DNA of 64,000 nucleotides from Maylandia zebra (lineage: Eukaryota > Chordata > Actinopteri > Cichliformes > Cichlidae): positions 14,188,131 to 14,252,130 of the forward strand of contig NC_135168.1 of the NCBI RefSeq assembly GCF_041146795.1, written 5' to 3'. This document shows positions 10,401 through 25,400 of the stretch, one piece after another (position 1 is the first letter of the stretch; each line of letters starts with the position of its first letter). Under the pieces are notes generated by a model that was not told the origin of the DNA, searched no databases, and saw nothing but the letters and a program-made list of their open reading frames with translations. The translations under genes and the position numbers were made by a program.

Positions 10401-13400
10401 TCTTAAAAAAGAAAAACTAGCTGAAAGTCTGGCTGCTCTTATGAAAAGTACAGAGAAATTATGGGTCGCTCAACGCTTGTGCACAATATAAGAGTTTAAA
10501 TAAATCTGAAGAATAACTCAAAATCCTACAATCATACTGAGAAAATCATCTACAGCTAACTATCCAAGTGGATTTGTTTAAGACAGCTCCATCTGCTGGC
10601 AGCCCTCTGCAGGTGCATGAAAGGGGTGTGTTTATAGTGAAAGTAGTAGAGAAAGTAAACCCCACGGGAAGGAGGAGGACTCTCAGCGGCTTCCAGCTCA
10701 TATTCAGACATTTGACTTCTCACTGAAAGCAGCAAGTTTGAGTGTCTGTACCTTAGTTAGAAGAGATAACATGTCAGTAGTAATTAGAGTTGATTGAGCA
10801 ATGCTGTCCTTGTAATGTAGTTTATGATTTTTATGGACAAGTCCAGTTTTTCTGTAGAGCCTCAAGTTGGTGACAGCAGCAGTGGAAGTTCACGTGTAAA
10901 CCAGAGCAGCAAATCAGGTCCAAATGTGTTGTTCACAGTGAGTGGGATCATCAGTGTGCTGCTATGTTAACCTCCTGCAGCAGGATGTCTTTGGTCAGAG
11001 AATGGATAGATCACTAAGTCATTGTTGAGTTTAGGGAGACAGTAGACAGTTGGAGGAGGTTCAGCCAGTTGACACACAGTAGATAAAATAACTGAAGGTA
11101 GGAGCAGACACCTGTATGACTTTCCACCTCTCACATAGATTATTGTCCCTGGGCAGCGCCACAGGGCTGGTAGATGTAAACAAAGCTGGAGGAGAGGATT
11201 GATTCATCTGAGAAAAGTCACAGAGTTGTGTCTTGATGCTCAATCATCCAGGTACGTAAATCCCAAAAAGCTTGATTCTGTTCATCTGGATGTTTTCAGT
11301 GGGAGAAACGTTTCATCATCATCATCAGGTGACTTCTTCAGTCTCAGCTGACTGCAGGTTTCAATCTCATAAACAGGACATTTGTATGACTGAAACCAGC
11401 CCACTGAAGGAACAATGGGCTGGGAGGTCAGTTCATTGATCATTGGTACGCATATTGTCAGGACCATTGATCAATGGTTGTTGCTCAATGGTCATGAGTC
11501 CAGTTCACAGAGAGCTGGGGAATGGCTGCAATCACAGCATGTAAGATGGTGACAGTTGTACCCTTAGGCCCCTCCTCCATTCAGAGATGGTCTTTCCTTT
11601 TCACATAAATGGCCTCCTTGACTCCGCCCTCAAACCAGCGTTCACATTTACTCAGGACCTTCTTGATGTGAAGTTCTTCTGCTTCGCTGGCTGCTGTGTC
11701 TGTGGGGATGGTGTTTGTTCTGTGTTGTAGTGTCCTGATGACGCCCAGTTTGTGCCCCAGTGGATGATGAGAGTCAAACCTTAAATACTGATCTGTATGC
11801 GTAAACAGAGTGAACCTTTAAGACCAGTTGTCTGTACGATCAACTCAGTCACCTGAAACATCTCCAAGTTTCTGGCTTTGATTCTCAACCTGTTGGTAGT
11901 TCAGCTCTGAACACCAGTGAAATGTTTCTCCCACTGAAATCACTGCATTCATATGAACAGCATCAACGTTTTGGGATCATGGAGTTGTGGACAAAGTCTC
12001 AGTTAATCAGATAAAGTCAAACCTATAATTGGTAAAGAGTTCGTGGATGATATGCCCCTTGATGGTAAAGAAGTGGATGTTGTGTGGACTAAAGTTCAGA
12101 GTGGTGGGTCATTCATAAAGTATTCTGTTCCAGCTGCTGGAGGACAACATCATCACTTTTGTGAAGAACGAGCTGAAGAAGATCCAGAAGGCTCTGAATC
12201 CAAATAAGCCCCGGTGCTTGGAGTTTCAGAGGGAGGATGATGAGCAGAGGAGAAACAGCAGAGAGGCATTTGTGAAGATCACAGTGGACTTCCTGAGGAG
12301 AATGAAGCAGGAGGAGCTGGCTGACCGTCTGCAGAGACGTAAGAGGATTTATCTAAAGATTTAAGCTGCTGGATAAATGAGAGACTTGTGACACCAGTGT
12401 GTTCAGTCATTTCTCAGTGGGTCAGAAATTGTCATCAGCATTTTGTAAAATATGATTGTTAAAGTTGTATTTTTATTATTATTATTCAGAACTTCCAGCT
12501 GCTGTTTGTCATCGTAAACTTAAATCCACCCTGAAGAAGAAGTTCCAGTGTGTGTTTGAGGGCATCGCTAAAGCAGGAAACCCAACCCTCCTGAATCAGA
12601 TCTACACAGAGCTCTACATCACAGAGGGAGGGACTGCAGAGGTCAATGATGAACATGAGGTCAGACAGATTGAAACAGCATCCAGGAAACCAGACAGACC
12701 AGAAACAACCATCAGACAAGAAGACATCTTTAAAGCCTCACCTGGAAGAGATGAACCAATCAGAACAGTGCTGACAAAGGGAGTGGCTGGCATTGGGAAA
12801 ACGGTCTTAACACAGAAATACAGCCTGGACTGGGCTGAAGACAAAGCCAACCAGGACATCCAGTTCATATTTCCATTCACTTTCAGAGAGCTGAATGTGC
12901 TGAAAGAGGAAAAGTTCAGCTTGGTGGGACTTGTTCATCACTTCTTTACTGAAACCAAAGAAGCAGGAATCTGCAGCTTTGAAGACTTCCAGGTTGTGTT
13001 CATCTTTGATGGTCTGGATGAGTGTCGACTTCCTCTGGACTTCCACAAAACTACAATCCTAACTGACCCTAGAAAGTCCACCTCAGTGGATGTGCTGCTG
13101 ATAAACCTCATCAGGGGGAAACTGCTTCCCTCTGCTCAAATCTGGATAACCACACGACCTGCAGCAGCCAATCAGATCCCTCCTGTCTGTGTTGTCATGG
13201 TGACAGAGGTCAGAGGGTTCACTGACCCACAGAAGGAGGAGTACTTCAGGAAGAGATTCAGAGATGAGGAGCAGGCCAGCAGGATCATCTCCCACATCAA
13301 GACATCACGAAGCCTCCACATCATGTGTCACATCCCAGTCTTCTGCTGGATCACTGCTACAGTTCTGGAGGATGTGCTGGAAACCAGAGAGGGAGGACAG

Positions 13401-16400
13401 CTGCCCAACACCCTGACTGAGATGTACATCCACTTCCTGGTGGTTCAGGCCAAAGTGAAGAAGGTCAAGTATGATGGAGGAGCTGAGACAGATCCACACT
13501 GGAGTCCAGAGAGCAGGACGATGATGGAGTCTCTGGGAAAACTGTCTTTTGATCAGCTGCAGAAAGGAAACCTGATCTTCTATGAATCAGACCTGACAGA
13601 GTGTGGCATCGATATCAGAGCAGCCTCAGTGTACTCAGGAGTGTTCACACAGATCTTTAAAGAGGAGAGAGGACTGTACCAGGACAAGGTGTTCTGCTTC
13701 ATCCATCTGAGTGTTCAGGAGTTTCTGGCTGCTCTTCATGTCCATCTGACCTTCATCAACTCTGGACTCAATCTGCTGGAACAACAACAAACAACCTCCA
13801 AGAAATCTAAATTATTTAACAAACTAAAACTTCAATCTCTCCACCAGAGTGCTGTGAACAAGGCCTTGCAGAGTCCAAATGGACACCTGGACTTGTTCCT
13901 CCGCTTCCTCCTGGGTCTTTCACTGCAGACCAATCAGACTCTCCTACGAGCCCTGATGACACAGACAGGAAGTAGCTCACTGACCAATCAGGAAACAGTC
14001 CAGTACATCAAGAAGAAGCTCAGTGAGAATCTGTCTGCAGAGAAAAGCATCAATCTGATCCACTGTCTGAATGAACTGAATGATCGTTCTCTAGTGGAGG
14101 AGATCCAACAATACAGGACTTCAGGAAGTCTCTCCACAGGTAAACTGTCTCCTGCTCAGTGCTCAGCTCTGACCTTCATCTTACTGTCATCAGAAGAAGA
14201 TCTGGATGAGTTTGACTTCAAGAAATACTCTGCTTCAGAGGAGGCTCTTCTGAGAATGCTGCCAGTGGTCAAAGCCTCCAACAAAGCTCTGTGAGTAAAT
14301 CTGTTGTCATCGCTTCATTGTTAAAATCATGGGAAATAAATCAGAAATGCTGAGTTCAAAGAGCACTGTAACATTTTTTTTAAAATAGTAAATTAAATGA
14401 TCATCAGTCACTCAGTAAATATATGGTAGTTTTAATGTTTCACTCCAGCATTTCTATAAAACACTTTGTTCTGTAACTCTTATCGAAGGACAATCCAGAC
14501 CCAGCCTATAAGAACATGAGCTCTGATGCTTCAGCCCCTCTGACAGGTTTATTATCCTCAGCTTGTTCATTTGTCTCCAACTCCAGGATTTTGGTTGTTT
14601 TATTCTAAAGCACAAACTTCACCTGCCAGACTTCACCTACATCTTTTTCTGATGTTCATAATTTAAGTTCAAGTTTGTATCTCACTTTCAGTGCACACCC
14701 TCCCTTTTTAAATATAAATCTCTGCTGTGCTGTCATGTTTTCATCCCGTATGGAGGGAGAAACTCGGTCTTCATTACTGAAATTGCCTCTTAGGTCGTGT
14801 TTCTTGTCAGTAACCATATGTAACTGTAAGGCTTCCATAACCAGTGTTCCCACAGAATTACTCTCTGGGTCCTCTACAGTTTCCTCCCACTGTCCACAGA
14901 CATGCAGTTAGGTTACCTGGTGATCTAAACTTCATGCAGGTGTGAGTGAGAGTGGTTGTCTGTCCCTCTGTGGGCTTAGTGGAAGAGACTGGATCGATCT
15001 CTGCTTTGTCTTTGATATATCCTGACAGCAAACATTCTCCATGAAGTCTGCATTTTCAATTTAATTCAAATCACAACAAAAGTCGCCTCAAGGCACCTCA
15101 TAGATTCAGAGAAAAACCCAACAATCATATGACCCCCTATGAGCAAGCATTTTGGCGACAGTAGGAAGGAAAAACTCCCTTTTAACAGGTAGAAACCTCC
15201 AGCAGAACCAGGCTCAGGGAGGGGCGGGGCCATCTGATGTGACCGGTTGGGTTGAGAGAAGGAAGACAGGATTTCAGCTCATCTCCTTTATACACACCTT
15301 TAACAGGAAGAGTTTTATACAGCTAGTGTTTAAAATCAAGTGTTATTCACAATACACAGGTAATGAGCATAATGATTATTGAATTAGTAAAATTTTCTAA
15401 AATAATTGTTTTAGTTAATATTGTATGACAGTGTACACAGAATTATTAGCTCAGTAGGCAGAGTGGTCGCCCCACGATCATAAGGTCAGGGGTCGAATCC
15501 ACCGAATAGTTACCTTGTGGTACCCCTGAGCAAGGTACCATCAAGGTACCAATCGTGTGCACTGGATTGGTAGCACTCATAGTCTCAAAGGTTTAAAATA
15601 AAAATAAAAAAGGTTCAACATATAAACAAATTTAATTTGATCACATATATTGTTTGGTTTTTTTTGTTTTTGTTTTTTCCCTTTCTCACACAGACTGAGC
15701 AGCTGTAACGTCTCAGAGAAAGGCTGTGAAAATTTGTTGTCAGTTGTCAGCTCGCAGTCCTGTAGTCTGAGAGAGCTGGACCTGAGTACCGACAGCCTGA
15801 AGGCTTCAGCAGTAAAGCTTCTGTCTGCTGCAGTGGAGAGTCCACACGCCAAACTGAATGTTCTGAGGTCAGATCAATTTGTATTCTGTTTAGTTCTGCT
15901 TGTTTGTGTTTGATGTTTGTTTTTGTTTATGTCTTTATCCAGTTATCCTTGTTTCATAGCATTTTTTATTCATTTCCAAGTTAAAGTGAAGTTTTACTAA
16001 CCTGCTCAGCACAAGACAATAAGCTATTGCACCCTGATTACACTTTAACAACAATCTTTATTCATGTTTTTATCTTCAGACTTAACATCTGTGAACTCTC
16101 AGAGGAAAACTGTGAAGCTCTGTCCTCAGTTCTCAGCTCACAGTCCTCTAGTCTGACAGAGCTGGACCTGAGTATCAGAAAGCTACAGGATTCAGGAGTG
16201 AAGCTTCTGTCTGCTGGACTACAACGTTTAAACTGTAAACTGAATACTCTGAGGTCAGATCAGAAAACATTTAGTTTTTAGAATTATTAATTAAAGTTCA
16301 TACATATGATGTTGTATCTTAGTATGTTTATGTTTCCTTTAAAAATAGAAAGTCAACATTTAATGTTGTGAAATGTATTAACAAACTCTACATGAGTATT

Positions 16401-19400
16401 TGTTGTATAGACTGTCTTTTATTTTTCAGACTGAGTGGCTGTAACCTGTCAGAGAGAAGCTGTGAAGCTCTGTGCTCAGTCCTCAGCTCCCAGTCCTCCA
16501 GTCTGAGAGAGCTGGACCTGAGTAACTCTGACCTGCAGGATTCAGGAGTGAAGCTTCTGTCCGCTGGACTAAAGAGTTCACAGTGTGCAGTGGAAACTCT
16601 CAGGTCAGGATTCAAACTTTTCCACAGATGATCATTTGAAATGTGATTTATATTATTGTATAAACAGGTAACTTTTATACAGCTGTCAAGTGAACTTTTA
16701 TTTACATTTGAGTGGATAATTGGACTCTGAATTACTAAAAGTTGTTATAGTCATGTCTTTGTTTATTTAAAAAAATACTTCATGCACTGCCTAATTTAAA
16801 GATTTAGGCTCCTTTGTGCCCATAATATATATATTTGATTTCTTTTTGAATGAAATTAGGAGGATATTGGCGACTGCTGATTGGCTCGCTGTTTGTTTTT
16901 TATTCACAGTGCTTACTTAATTTTAAAGGCTGATTTCTCAAAATGAGATGTTTATCTTTTCTTCTACAACACTTGGAGCCACCAAATCTTCTTGCTTGAT
17001 TTATTCATTACAGTTTGATTTAAAGAATATTAGACTCGTAACATAATAAATATATTTATTTCACTTCTTCTTGAGAGAAAGAGAGGGATGACTGGGTGAG
17101 CTCCAGTGGTTCATCCCAGCAGAGAGAGCGGCACACTGGGCTGCAAATGATCACAGTAGTAATGGCCATAGTTTGATAAAACAGGCAGTCTTACCCTGTA
17201 GATAATACAGGGTTCTGGTGCCGATGTGGGGGAGGGGAGTCGCCCGGTACTAACTACATACTACTAACTACCTCATCCAGATGTCTTCCCTACTAAACCT
17301 GATAAGAAGTAACTGCAGTAGCCTTATAGGTAGGGATGGGTACCGGTGTCCGGTGCCATGATGACACCGGTTCTGACATAAACGGTAGTAACCAGACCGA
17401 AAAGCAGCGCACATTTCGGTGCTTTATTTCGGTGCTTTTTTTTCCTGAGCTGTGATACACTTCTAGCCAATCATTTTACGTTTCCGAGGATAGTAGGCGG
17501 GGCCAGGTACGTACGTTCTTTTAGATCAGCGCTACAGAGTAAAAATGCCCAAGGCGAAGCGGTCAAAAGTCTGGCTGTACTTCACAGCAAAATATGCAAA
17601 CTCAGCAGCAACAAGTGCTTTAAGCTGATACTGTGATACTGTCAAAGGAGGTAACACCTCGAATCTGATGAAACACCTGGCGACACATAGCGGTTTTTTT
17701 TTAAAGCCGAGAAATGCGCCGTATTTGATAGCTTGCTGCGAGACCTCACACCGAGCACATCTACTGCGGATGGGTTGCCTGTTATCGGACCCGGAGTTAG
17801 CAACATCCACCAAAAACACAAAGAGTAGAGTCCTGGCCCCTAGCCCTGACAGTGTAGCAGAAATGATGACGGATGATGATGGCAGCAGCAGCAGCCGTTC
17901 TTCTCTGCGTGAGTAGCTTAATGTTGTTCGTGTGTAATTTACGTTGAGTAGGCTAACCACGTTATTACATTAATGCATGTAAGGTGAACTAGGAAACACC
18001 GTTGTAGTTACATGCAGCTGTCTTCGTGTTTGATGGCAGATACTCCCTTCACCCTGCCCAAAAAAGCTAAAATGACCAAAGAAAAAGTGGAAAACAGTTA
18101 AACATGAGAGGTTTTTGGACAAAGTTTGTGTTTTTTCCATTGTTTAAGCACTGCTTCCAGCCAAGAGTGATACCATATATGCCCCATAGCTGCAGAAAAG
18201 GCTAACATTGTTATCTTTTTACAAAAAAACAGCTGAACATGAGAAGTTTCTGGACCAATTTTGTGTTCTCCATTCTTTAAGCACCGGTTTGAGCACCGTT
18301 TAAGCACCAGCACCGTTTCAAAAGTACCGATTTGGCACCGGTATCGGATAAAACCTAAACGATACCCATCCCTACTTATAGGTCAAATCAGTTTCACCTG
18401 TTAAAGGTAGCTCCACTATTAATGGTGTCACTTGTTATTTCTGGGATGAGTTTAGTAGCCTGAACAGCTGCTCAAAGGAAAGGTTATTTTTTATTATTAT
18501 TATTATTTAATTATTAAGTCCGGGGTAACCTGCAAGAGCTGTTTGCACAAAGAATAGTACTCAGACTTTTAGGTTTTATCGTTTTACACAAGGTTTAAAA
18601 ATGAATGTCCACAATTGAATTGCAGAAATTGTTATTGAGCTAATACTGATGTAGTTGTTATCTTTGGTAAGGAGAGGTTGGAGGAAGGATGAGCACAGTC
18701 AGGCCTAAAGATGCTCTTAATAATAATAATGGATTGCATTTATATACCGCTTTTCGAGACCCTCAAGGACCCTTTACAATTCCACTATTCATTCACTCTC
18801 ACATTCACACACTGGTGTAGGTAAGCTAGCTTCCATATCGCGCCATCAGCCCCTCTGGTCATCACCAGTAAGCGGTAGGTGAAGTGTCTTGCCCAAGGAC
18901 AAAATGACCAAGACAGAGAGAGCTGGCTCATCAGACAGACAAGCTCATCTTGTAACCTACTGGTTCACTAGTCAGCACACCAGCTGACTAGCGAACCGGC
19001 TAACTAGCACACTGGCTAACTAGCACACCGGCTAACTAGCAGATCAGCTAAGAGCAGCCACAAGCTGAAGGACGATTAAATGTAGTGGAGATATCAGGGA
19101 TGACACTGGTGTGTCCGATTCACTCTTTAGCACTCTGTTCACTCCGGTCTGTCAGCCAGAACACCACTGAAGGCCAAATGATCCCAGCATGTGGAATAAA
19201 GAGCTTAAGGTTCGGTTTGAGGCACTTTATTCTTTCACTGATTGATTCTTGTGGCTGTGATCACGTGTGTGGTTTCTTACAAAAAGGAAGTACACAATAC
19301 AAATACATGACAAATAAGATGAATAGATAAGTTACATATCCAGTTATATGTACGTACATCAGTATAGCTAATATAGCCATATATAAGGACAAAGATCACA

Positions 19401-22400
19401 GTACTATAATGCAGTAATGTTAAACACAAAGGTGTATATCTACATAAATCTGTCCTATCAGTGATCAGGGTACTGTAGTATACTTCCACTACATAAACTA
19501 TAGAAACTAAACTACATTAGTGTGACTTTAAGTTACCATCAGTACAGACGAACTGATGGTAGTTGTACAAAATGTAGGCTTTGCAATTATTGCGAAGGGC
19601 TTCCGGTTAAAGTAAAATCAGCTGATTACCTCATAACAAATTGTTTGCTATAGAACGCAGCTCCCACTCTTCATTAATATCATGTACTGTAACTCCCAAG
19701 TAACCATGGTTACCCAGCCACGCCCAGTAGTCTCCAGAGAGACCAACAGCTGGTGCACGTTGTAACGCTGTGGCTTTCATAGTCTCTCCTTTTTCTACAG
19801 CTCATGTGTTCTTCTTGTGATGGTGCGTCTTGAGGGAGGCTCATACATGTCGTCATTTGTTGATCCTAAGAACGCTCCTCAGACCGACTTCTTCAACAAC
19901 ACTAATCGGCCTGCAGTTTGTAGCTACTCACTTCACTGTGGTGTTTGTTAGCTTGTATTTCTTTGGTTTATCTAGACTCCTCCCACAAGCTGATCCTACG
20001 TAGTCTGCCCAAGCCTCCCACCTCTGTTTGTTTGGGTGGTTTGTTTGCTGCCATCAACAGCGTGTAATGCATTTAAGTGATACTTCAGACATGAAGTACT
20101 GCGACAATAAAAAACTCAACTTTGCTTAAAAATACCTTTAGTTGTATCAACACTGCCCTCTAGAATAATTAGACTTTGGTGACAAACTGATGTGATCTCC
20201 ATGTTTCCTTTGTTGGACTGTGGGCGAGTGTCAGAACTGAATGTACTGAGTAACATGTAGAGTTTAAATATGTGTCAGTTCCAGTTTTAGAGCTCTAAAG
20301 TGCAGCTATCATGTTAGGAATATGTTGGGAATAGACAGGAACACCGAGCACACTGAGGTCAAATCTTTATTTATCCAGTTCATCTGTAGGCCGAGCTCAG
20401 TCCATCCATTTAGTGAAATGATGTTTAAAGGTCTCCTTGTTCTGTGAGCGTGCACAGATCCTGAAGCAGAAAGCCTGGGTTAACAGAGAAATGATCATCA
20501 CTGTGATGATGCTCATCATCTCTGACTGGGATTTGAGGTTTTGTCAAAGCAGGAAACACAAAGAAAGCCTGGCTATGTTGGACTGGGTGTGGCAGCAGCT
20601 CCCATTTTGAGTTCAGGAGACAGACACCCTCTCTACTTTGAAGATCAGCTTCAAACTTTCCTTTTTGATAAAACTTATAGTTACACCTGGATCAGGTGAC
20701 CCTGAACCATCCCTTAGTTATGCTGCCATAGAGACGGATAACAGACGGATTGTTGTTTTGTGTGTCTGCAGTCTGTCAGGCTGTCTGATCACAGAGGAAG
20801 GCTGTACTTCTCTGGCCTCAGCTCTGAGCTCCAACCCCTCCCATGTGAGAGAGCTGGACCTGAGCTACAATCATCCAGGTGACTCAGGAATGAAGCTGCT
20901 CTCGGCTGGACTGAAGGATCAAGGCTGGAGACTGGACACTCTCAGGTATGGAGAGACTGTCTGATATAGGAGGAAGAGCTGGAAACATTTCCTGTGTCTT
21001 TCACTCACTTCCTGTTTGTTTCCTGCAGATGAGACATGAACAATCATACATGTAGGAATATTTTCAGGGACAGACACACTAGTCTAGCTGGATAGTACAT
21101 GGATATTTATGTAGGGGGTCTCCAAGGAGTCTGTTTGCAGGAACATTAATGATAACTGATATGTTGAGAGTTTCATTAAAAGTAGACCTACAGTTAGGTC
21201 CATAAATATTTGGACAGAGACAACATTTTGTAACTTTAGATACACTTTATTAGGTCACAGAGACAACATTTTGTAACTTTAGATACACTTTATTAGGTCA
21301 CAGGTGTACTATACCTGAGATAGTGGCCACTGTGTACCCAATAAGGTGTCAGCCATGTGTATGTTTCCCATGCTGTATGTCCACAGTCACAGTGACAGTC
21401 AGTGACGCTGACAGAAGGATGAAACAAGGCTGTGAATCATTTCAGTGTGTGTGTGTGTGACAAAGATGCAGAAAGGAGCAGCTAACATTTAGAAATGGAA
21501 GCTTAAATAATGACAAACTCTACATTCACAGCTGAATTCACAATAGATTTGTTATCAAGTGCACATTCAGCAGCTAATGCTAATACTGTTTTCCCTTTGC
21601 TTTCTACAGCAGCTATTGCTAAGTAGGCCACTTTGCTCTGCTAAGGATTTGTGTGACCATGATGGAAACTCTGATAAGCTAATGCTACTAAGCTAATGCT
21701 ATTTATGGGCCCTGTTAGAATCAATATTTCATTCTCATTCTGTTGTTTGAGAAGAATATTAATGTCTCACGTCATTATAACAGAAGAGAAAGGGGTATTA
21801 GCGTTAGGTACTAATGCTTATTCACCTCAAATTAGCTTTAGCTGCTAATGGGAGCCTACTTAGCATAAACCCTTCACATTGTTGTAATGCAAGGGAAAAG
21901 AGTCACTCATGGCAGCCTATTTAGCATTAACGTCACATCATTATAACACAAGAGAAAAGGGTATTAGCATTAGCTACTAGTGCTTATTCACCTCAAATTA
22001 CCTTTAGCTACTAATGGCAGCCTACTTAGCATTAACTCCTCACGAATGTAATGCTAATTCACATCAAATTAGCATTAGCTGCTAGAATAAGCCTACTAAG
22101 CACTTTCTGCTCACGTTATTAAAAGGGAAGGGAAAAGTGTTAGCATTATCGGGTAATGCTAACTCGCATCAAATTAGCAATACCTAATAACAGCAGCCTT
22201 CTTAGCATTAGCTGCTCACATTGTTATAATGCAAGGGAAAATACTTAGCATTATTTGATAATGCTAATTCACATCAAATTAGCAATAGTTATTAACGGTA
22301 ACACACATCACATTGTTAAAATGTAAGAAAAAACATTGTTAGCATTAGCGATTTAAATTAGCATTACCTAATAACAGCAGCCTTCTTAGCATTAGCTGCT

Positions 22401-25400
22401 CACATTGTTAGAAATCAAGAAAATATGGTATTAGCATTAGTTGCCAATGCTTATTCACCTAAAATTAGCATTAGCCACTAATGTTAGCCTATTTAGCAAC
22501 AACTTCTTAATGCTAAATAGGTTTAACTGAAATGAAAGTAGTGTTAGCATTAGCTGCTGATATTGTTAAAAGGTAAGATAAAACATTGCTAGCAGCAGCG
22601 GACAATGCTAGCACACATAATAATTAGCATTACCTAATAATGGCAGCCTTCTTAGCATTAGCTGCTCATATTGTTATAATTCAAGGGAAAAGAGTTGGCA
22701 AAATCATTGTTAGCATTAGTGGATAATGCTAATTCACCTAAATTAGCATTAGCTAATAATGGCTACGTACTTAGCATTACCTACTGATATTGATATAAAG
22801 CAGGAAAATATGGTATTAGCATTAGCTTCTAATGCTTTTTTCGTCTAAAATTAGAATTGGCCACTAATGGCATCCTATTTAGTATTAACTCTTCACATCG
22901 CAGGGGAAAAGCTAAAATTGGATAAAAAAAAGTGTTCATATTAGCTACTCGTATTGTTAAAAAGTAAGACAAAACATTGTTAGCATAAGGGGATAATGCT
23001 AATTCACCTCAAATTAGTATTAGCTAATAACGGCAACCTACTTAGCATTAGCTGGTCACATTGTTATAAAGCAAGAAAATATGGTATTAGCATTAGCTGC
23101 CAATTCCTATTCACCTAAAATTAGCATTACCTGCTAATGGCAGTCTACTTAGCATTAACTCCTCACTAATGTAATGCTAATTCACTTCAAATTAGCTTTA
23201 GCTTTAGCATTAGCTGCTAGCATCAGCCTACCTAGCACGAGCTGCTCGCATTGTTAAAAGGGAAGAGAAAACAATATTAGCATTAGCTGGTAATAATTAT
23301 TCACCCCTAATTAGAATTAACCACTAATGGCAGCATACTTACCATTAACTCCTCACATCGTTATAACTCAAATGATGCTAACTTGCATTAAATTAGACTG
23401 CTGTTATTAGCTAATGCTATTTAGAAGTAGCTGCTCACATTGTTATAAAGCAAAGGAAAACGATATGAGCATTAGGTTCTAATGCGTATTTGCCTTAAAT
23501 TAGACGTATGTGCTAATGGCGGCCTACATAGCATTTGCAGCTCAGATTGTTGTAATGCTAGGGAAAAGAGTGTTAGCATTAGCCGTTCACATTGTTATAA
23601 AGTTAAGGGAAATAGTGTTAGCGTTAGCTACTCACATTGTTAAAAAGTAAGTGTTAGCATTAGTGCATAATGCTAATACACATCAAATTAGCATTAGTTA
23701 ATAATGGCAGCCTATTTAGCATTAGCAGATGATGTTGACCTTGGCCCACTGGAAAAGTTAAGAACTAAAGATTTAGGAGTGTTTCTCGATAGCTCTTTCT
23801 CATTTGAGAAACAAATAAATTCTGTTATTAAAACCAGCTGTAAGCTTTATATTGTTGATTGTCATTTCCCATATGGAAAAGATATATAAATCTTATAAAG
23901 TTTGTATCTGTCTTGTGTGAAACTTGTATGAAAATGTTTTGGATACTTACTAAAACAATATATGAAAGGAATGAGAAATTGGCCACTTTCATGAGTATGA
24001 CTTTCATCAAATAAGTTTTTAGTCTTTTCCATATGGGTTATGCTTACAAATATTTACTCATACATGCTTAGTTTTCTAATCGATTGCATGATGATAGAGG
24101 GTTGATCCTCAGTAGTGTGTAAAGACTCTGTGTGCCTTCCAGAGTGCTCTGGCATGCACACACCACTTGGGGCCATGAGAGAGGTCGTACCCTCTCTTAC
24201 TGATTTATGGTGTAGGACAGGGGTCTCAAACTCAATTTAGCTGGGGGGCGCTGCAGGCAGAGTCTGGGTGAGGCTGGGCCGCATTAGGTTTTCCACAAGA
24301 AAGGCATGGTTAAAAAATTCCAATCTTCTCAAATCTTTTTATTTTTATTTTTTAACACAAAATATGAAAAATAAATAAACAAATTAAGAATTAATAAGAA
24401 AATTAATCAATCTGTAATACATAAATAAAATAATAATAAGATATTTTTAGTCAGTGAACTTGTGTTTTTTTCAGTCTTCTATATCTGCTGTGTTTAGATT
24501 GAAATGTCTGTATTAACAGTTCTATAACCTTCTTCTGAACATGAATGGAACACTGTAGAAAATGAACTGTTCTTCTGAACATGGCTTCTCTTGCCTACTC
24601 CTTGCTGCTACAGACCTGGCAGCGTTTCCTCTCGCATAGCCGAGCCAGATTTGGCCTGAGGGAGGAAGCAGTTGCGACCCTCAGTATGTCTTGAAGATGA
24701 TCATCCGTAAGTCTGGACCTGTACTTGGACTTATTGAAGTTCAAAGTGGAGAAGAGCTTTTGGCACAAGTATGTGCTACCAAAAAGGCACATGGTCCGCT
24801 TGAACATTCGGGAAAGCCGAGGGAAACTAGGGCTCAAGTCTCTCAAAAATTGTCCAAGCTTCTCTGCTTTTCCACTCACCTCCCTGAACTTTGCTTTGAG
24901 TTCAGAGTTGCACTGCAGCTCAATGAGCTCCATTTGAAGCACAGAAGGGGCATCTTGCACATCAAAGGAGAAGGGGTCCGCAAAAATGTGAAAGGTGGCT
25001 CTGTGTGTCTTGAAGTCAGCAAATCTGTGATCAAATTCCTCCTGTAGCCTCAAAATGACATCAACATACTCGTCAGCACTGAATGGTGTGCCTGCATCCA
25101 CGAGTGCCTTGCATGCTGGGAAATGGCAAAGGTTTGTCTGAGAGAGCTGAGCTTTCCAGAGCGCCAGTTTTGTGGAGAATGCTCTCACGTTGTCATAGGC
25201 AGCACTGACAAGTTGCCCCTGGCCTTGTAACGTCTTGTTCAGTACATTAAGCTCATGTGTCATATCAACAAGAAAAGCTGAGTCCATGAGCCATTTGGGA
25301 TCAGTTAGCACAGGAACACTAACTCCATCCTTCTCCATGAAGGCTTCACTTCTGCTCTCAACTCAAAAAGTCTCTTTAATACATTTCCCCTGCTGAGCCA

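Noticed and set aside
12486-13499. Several minus-strand open frames over the NACHT exon
   Set aside because: They mirror a strongly conserved plus-strand coding exon, have no motifs of their own, and are expected by chance opposite such sequence.
21540-23724. CRISPR-like array
   Set aside because: The spacing is irregular, the repeats are degenerate and palindromic throughout, and this is a vertebrate genome.
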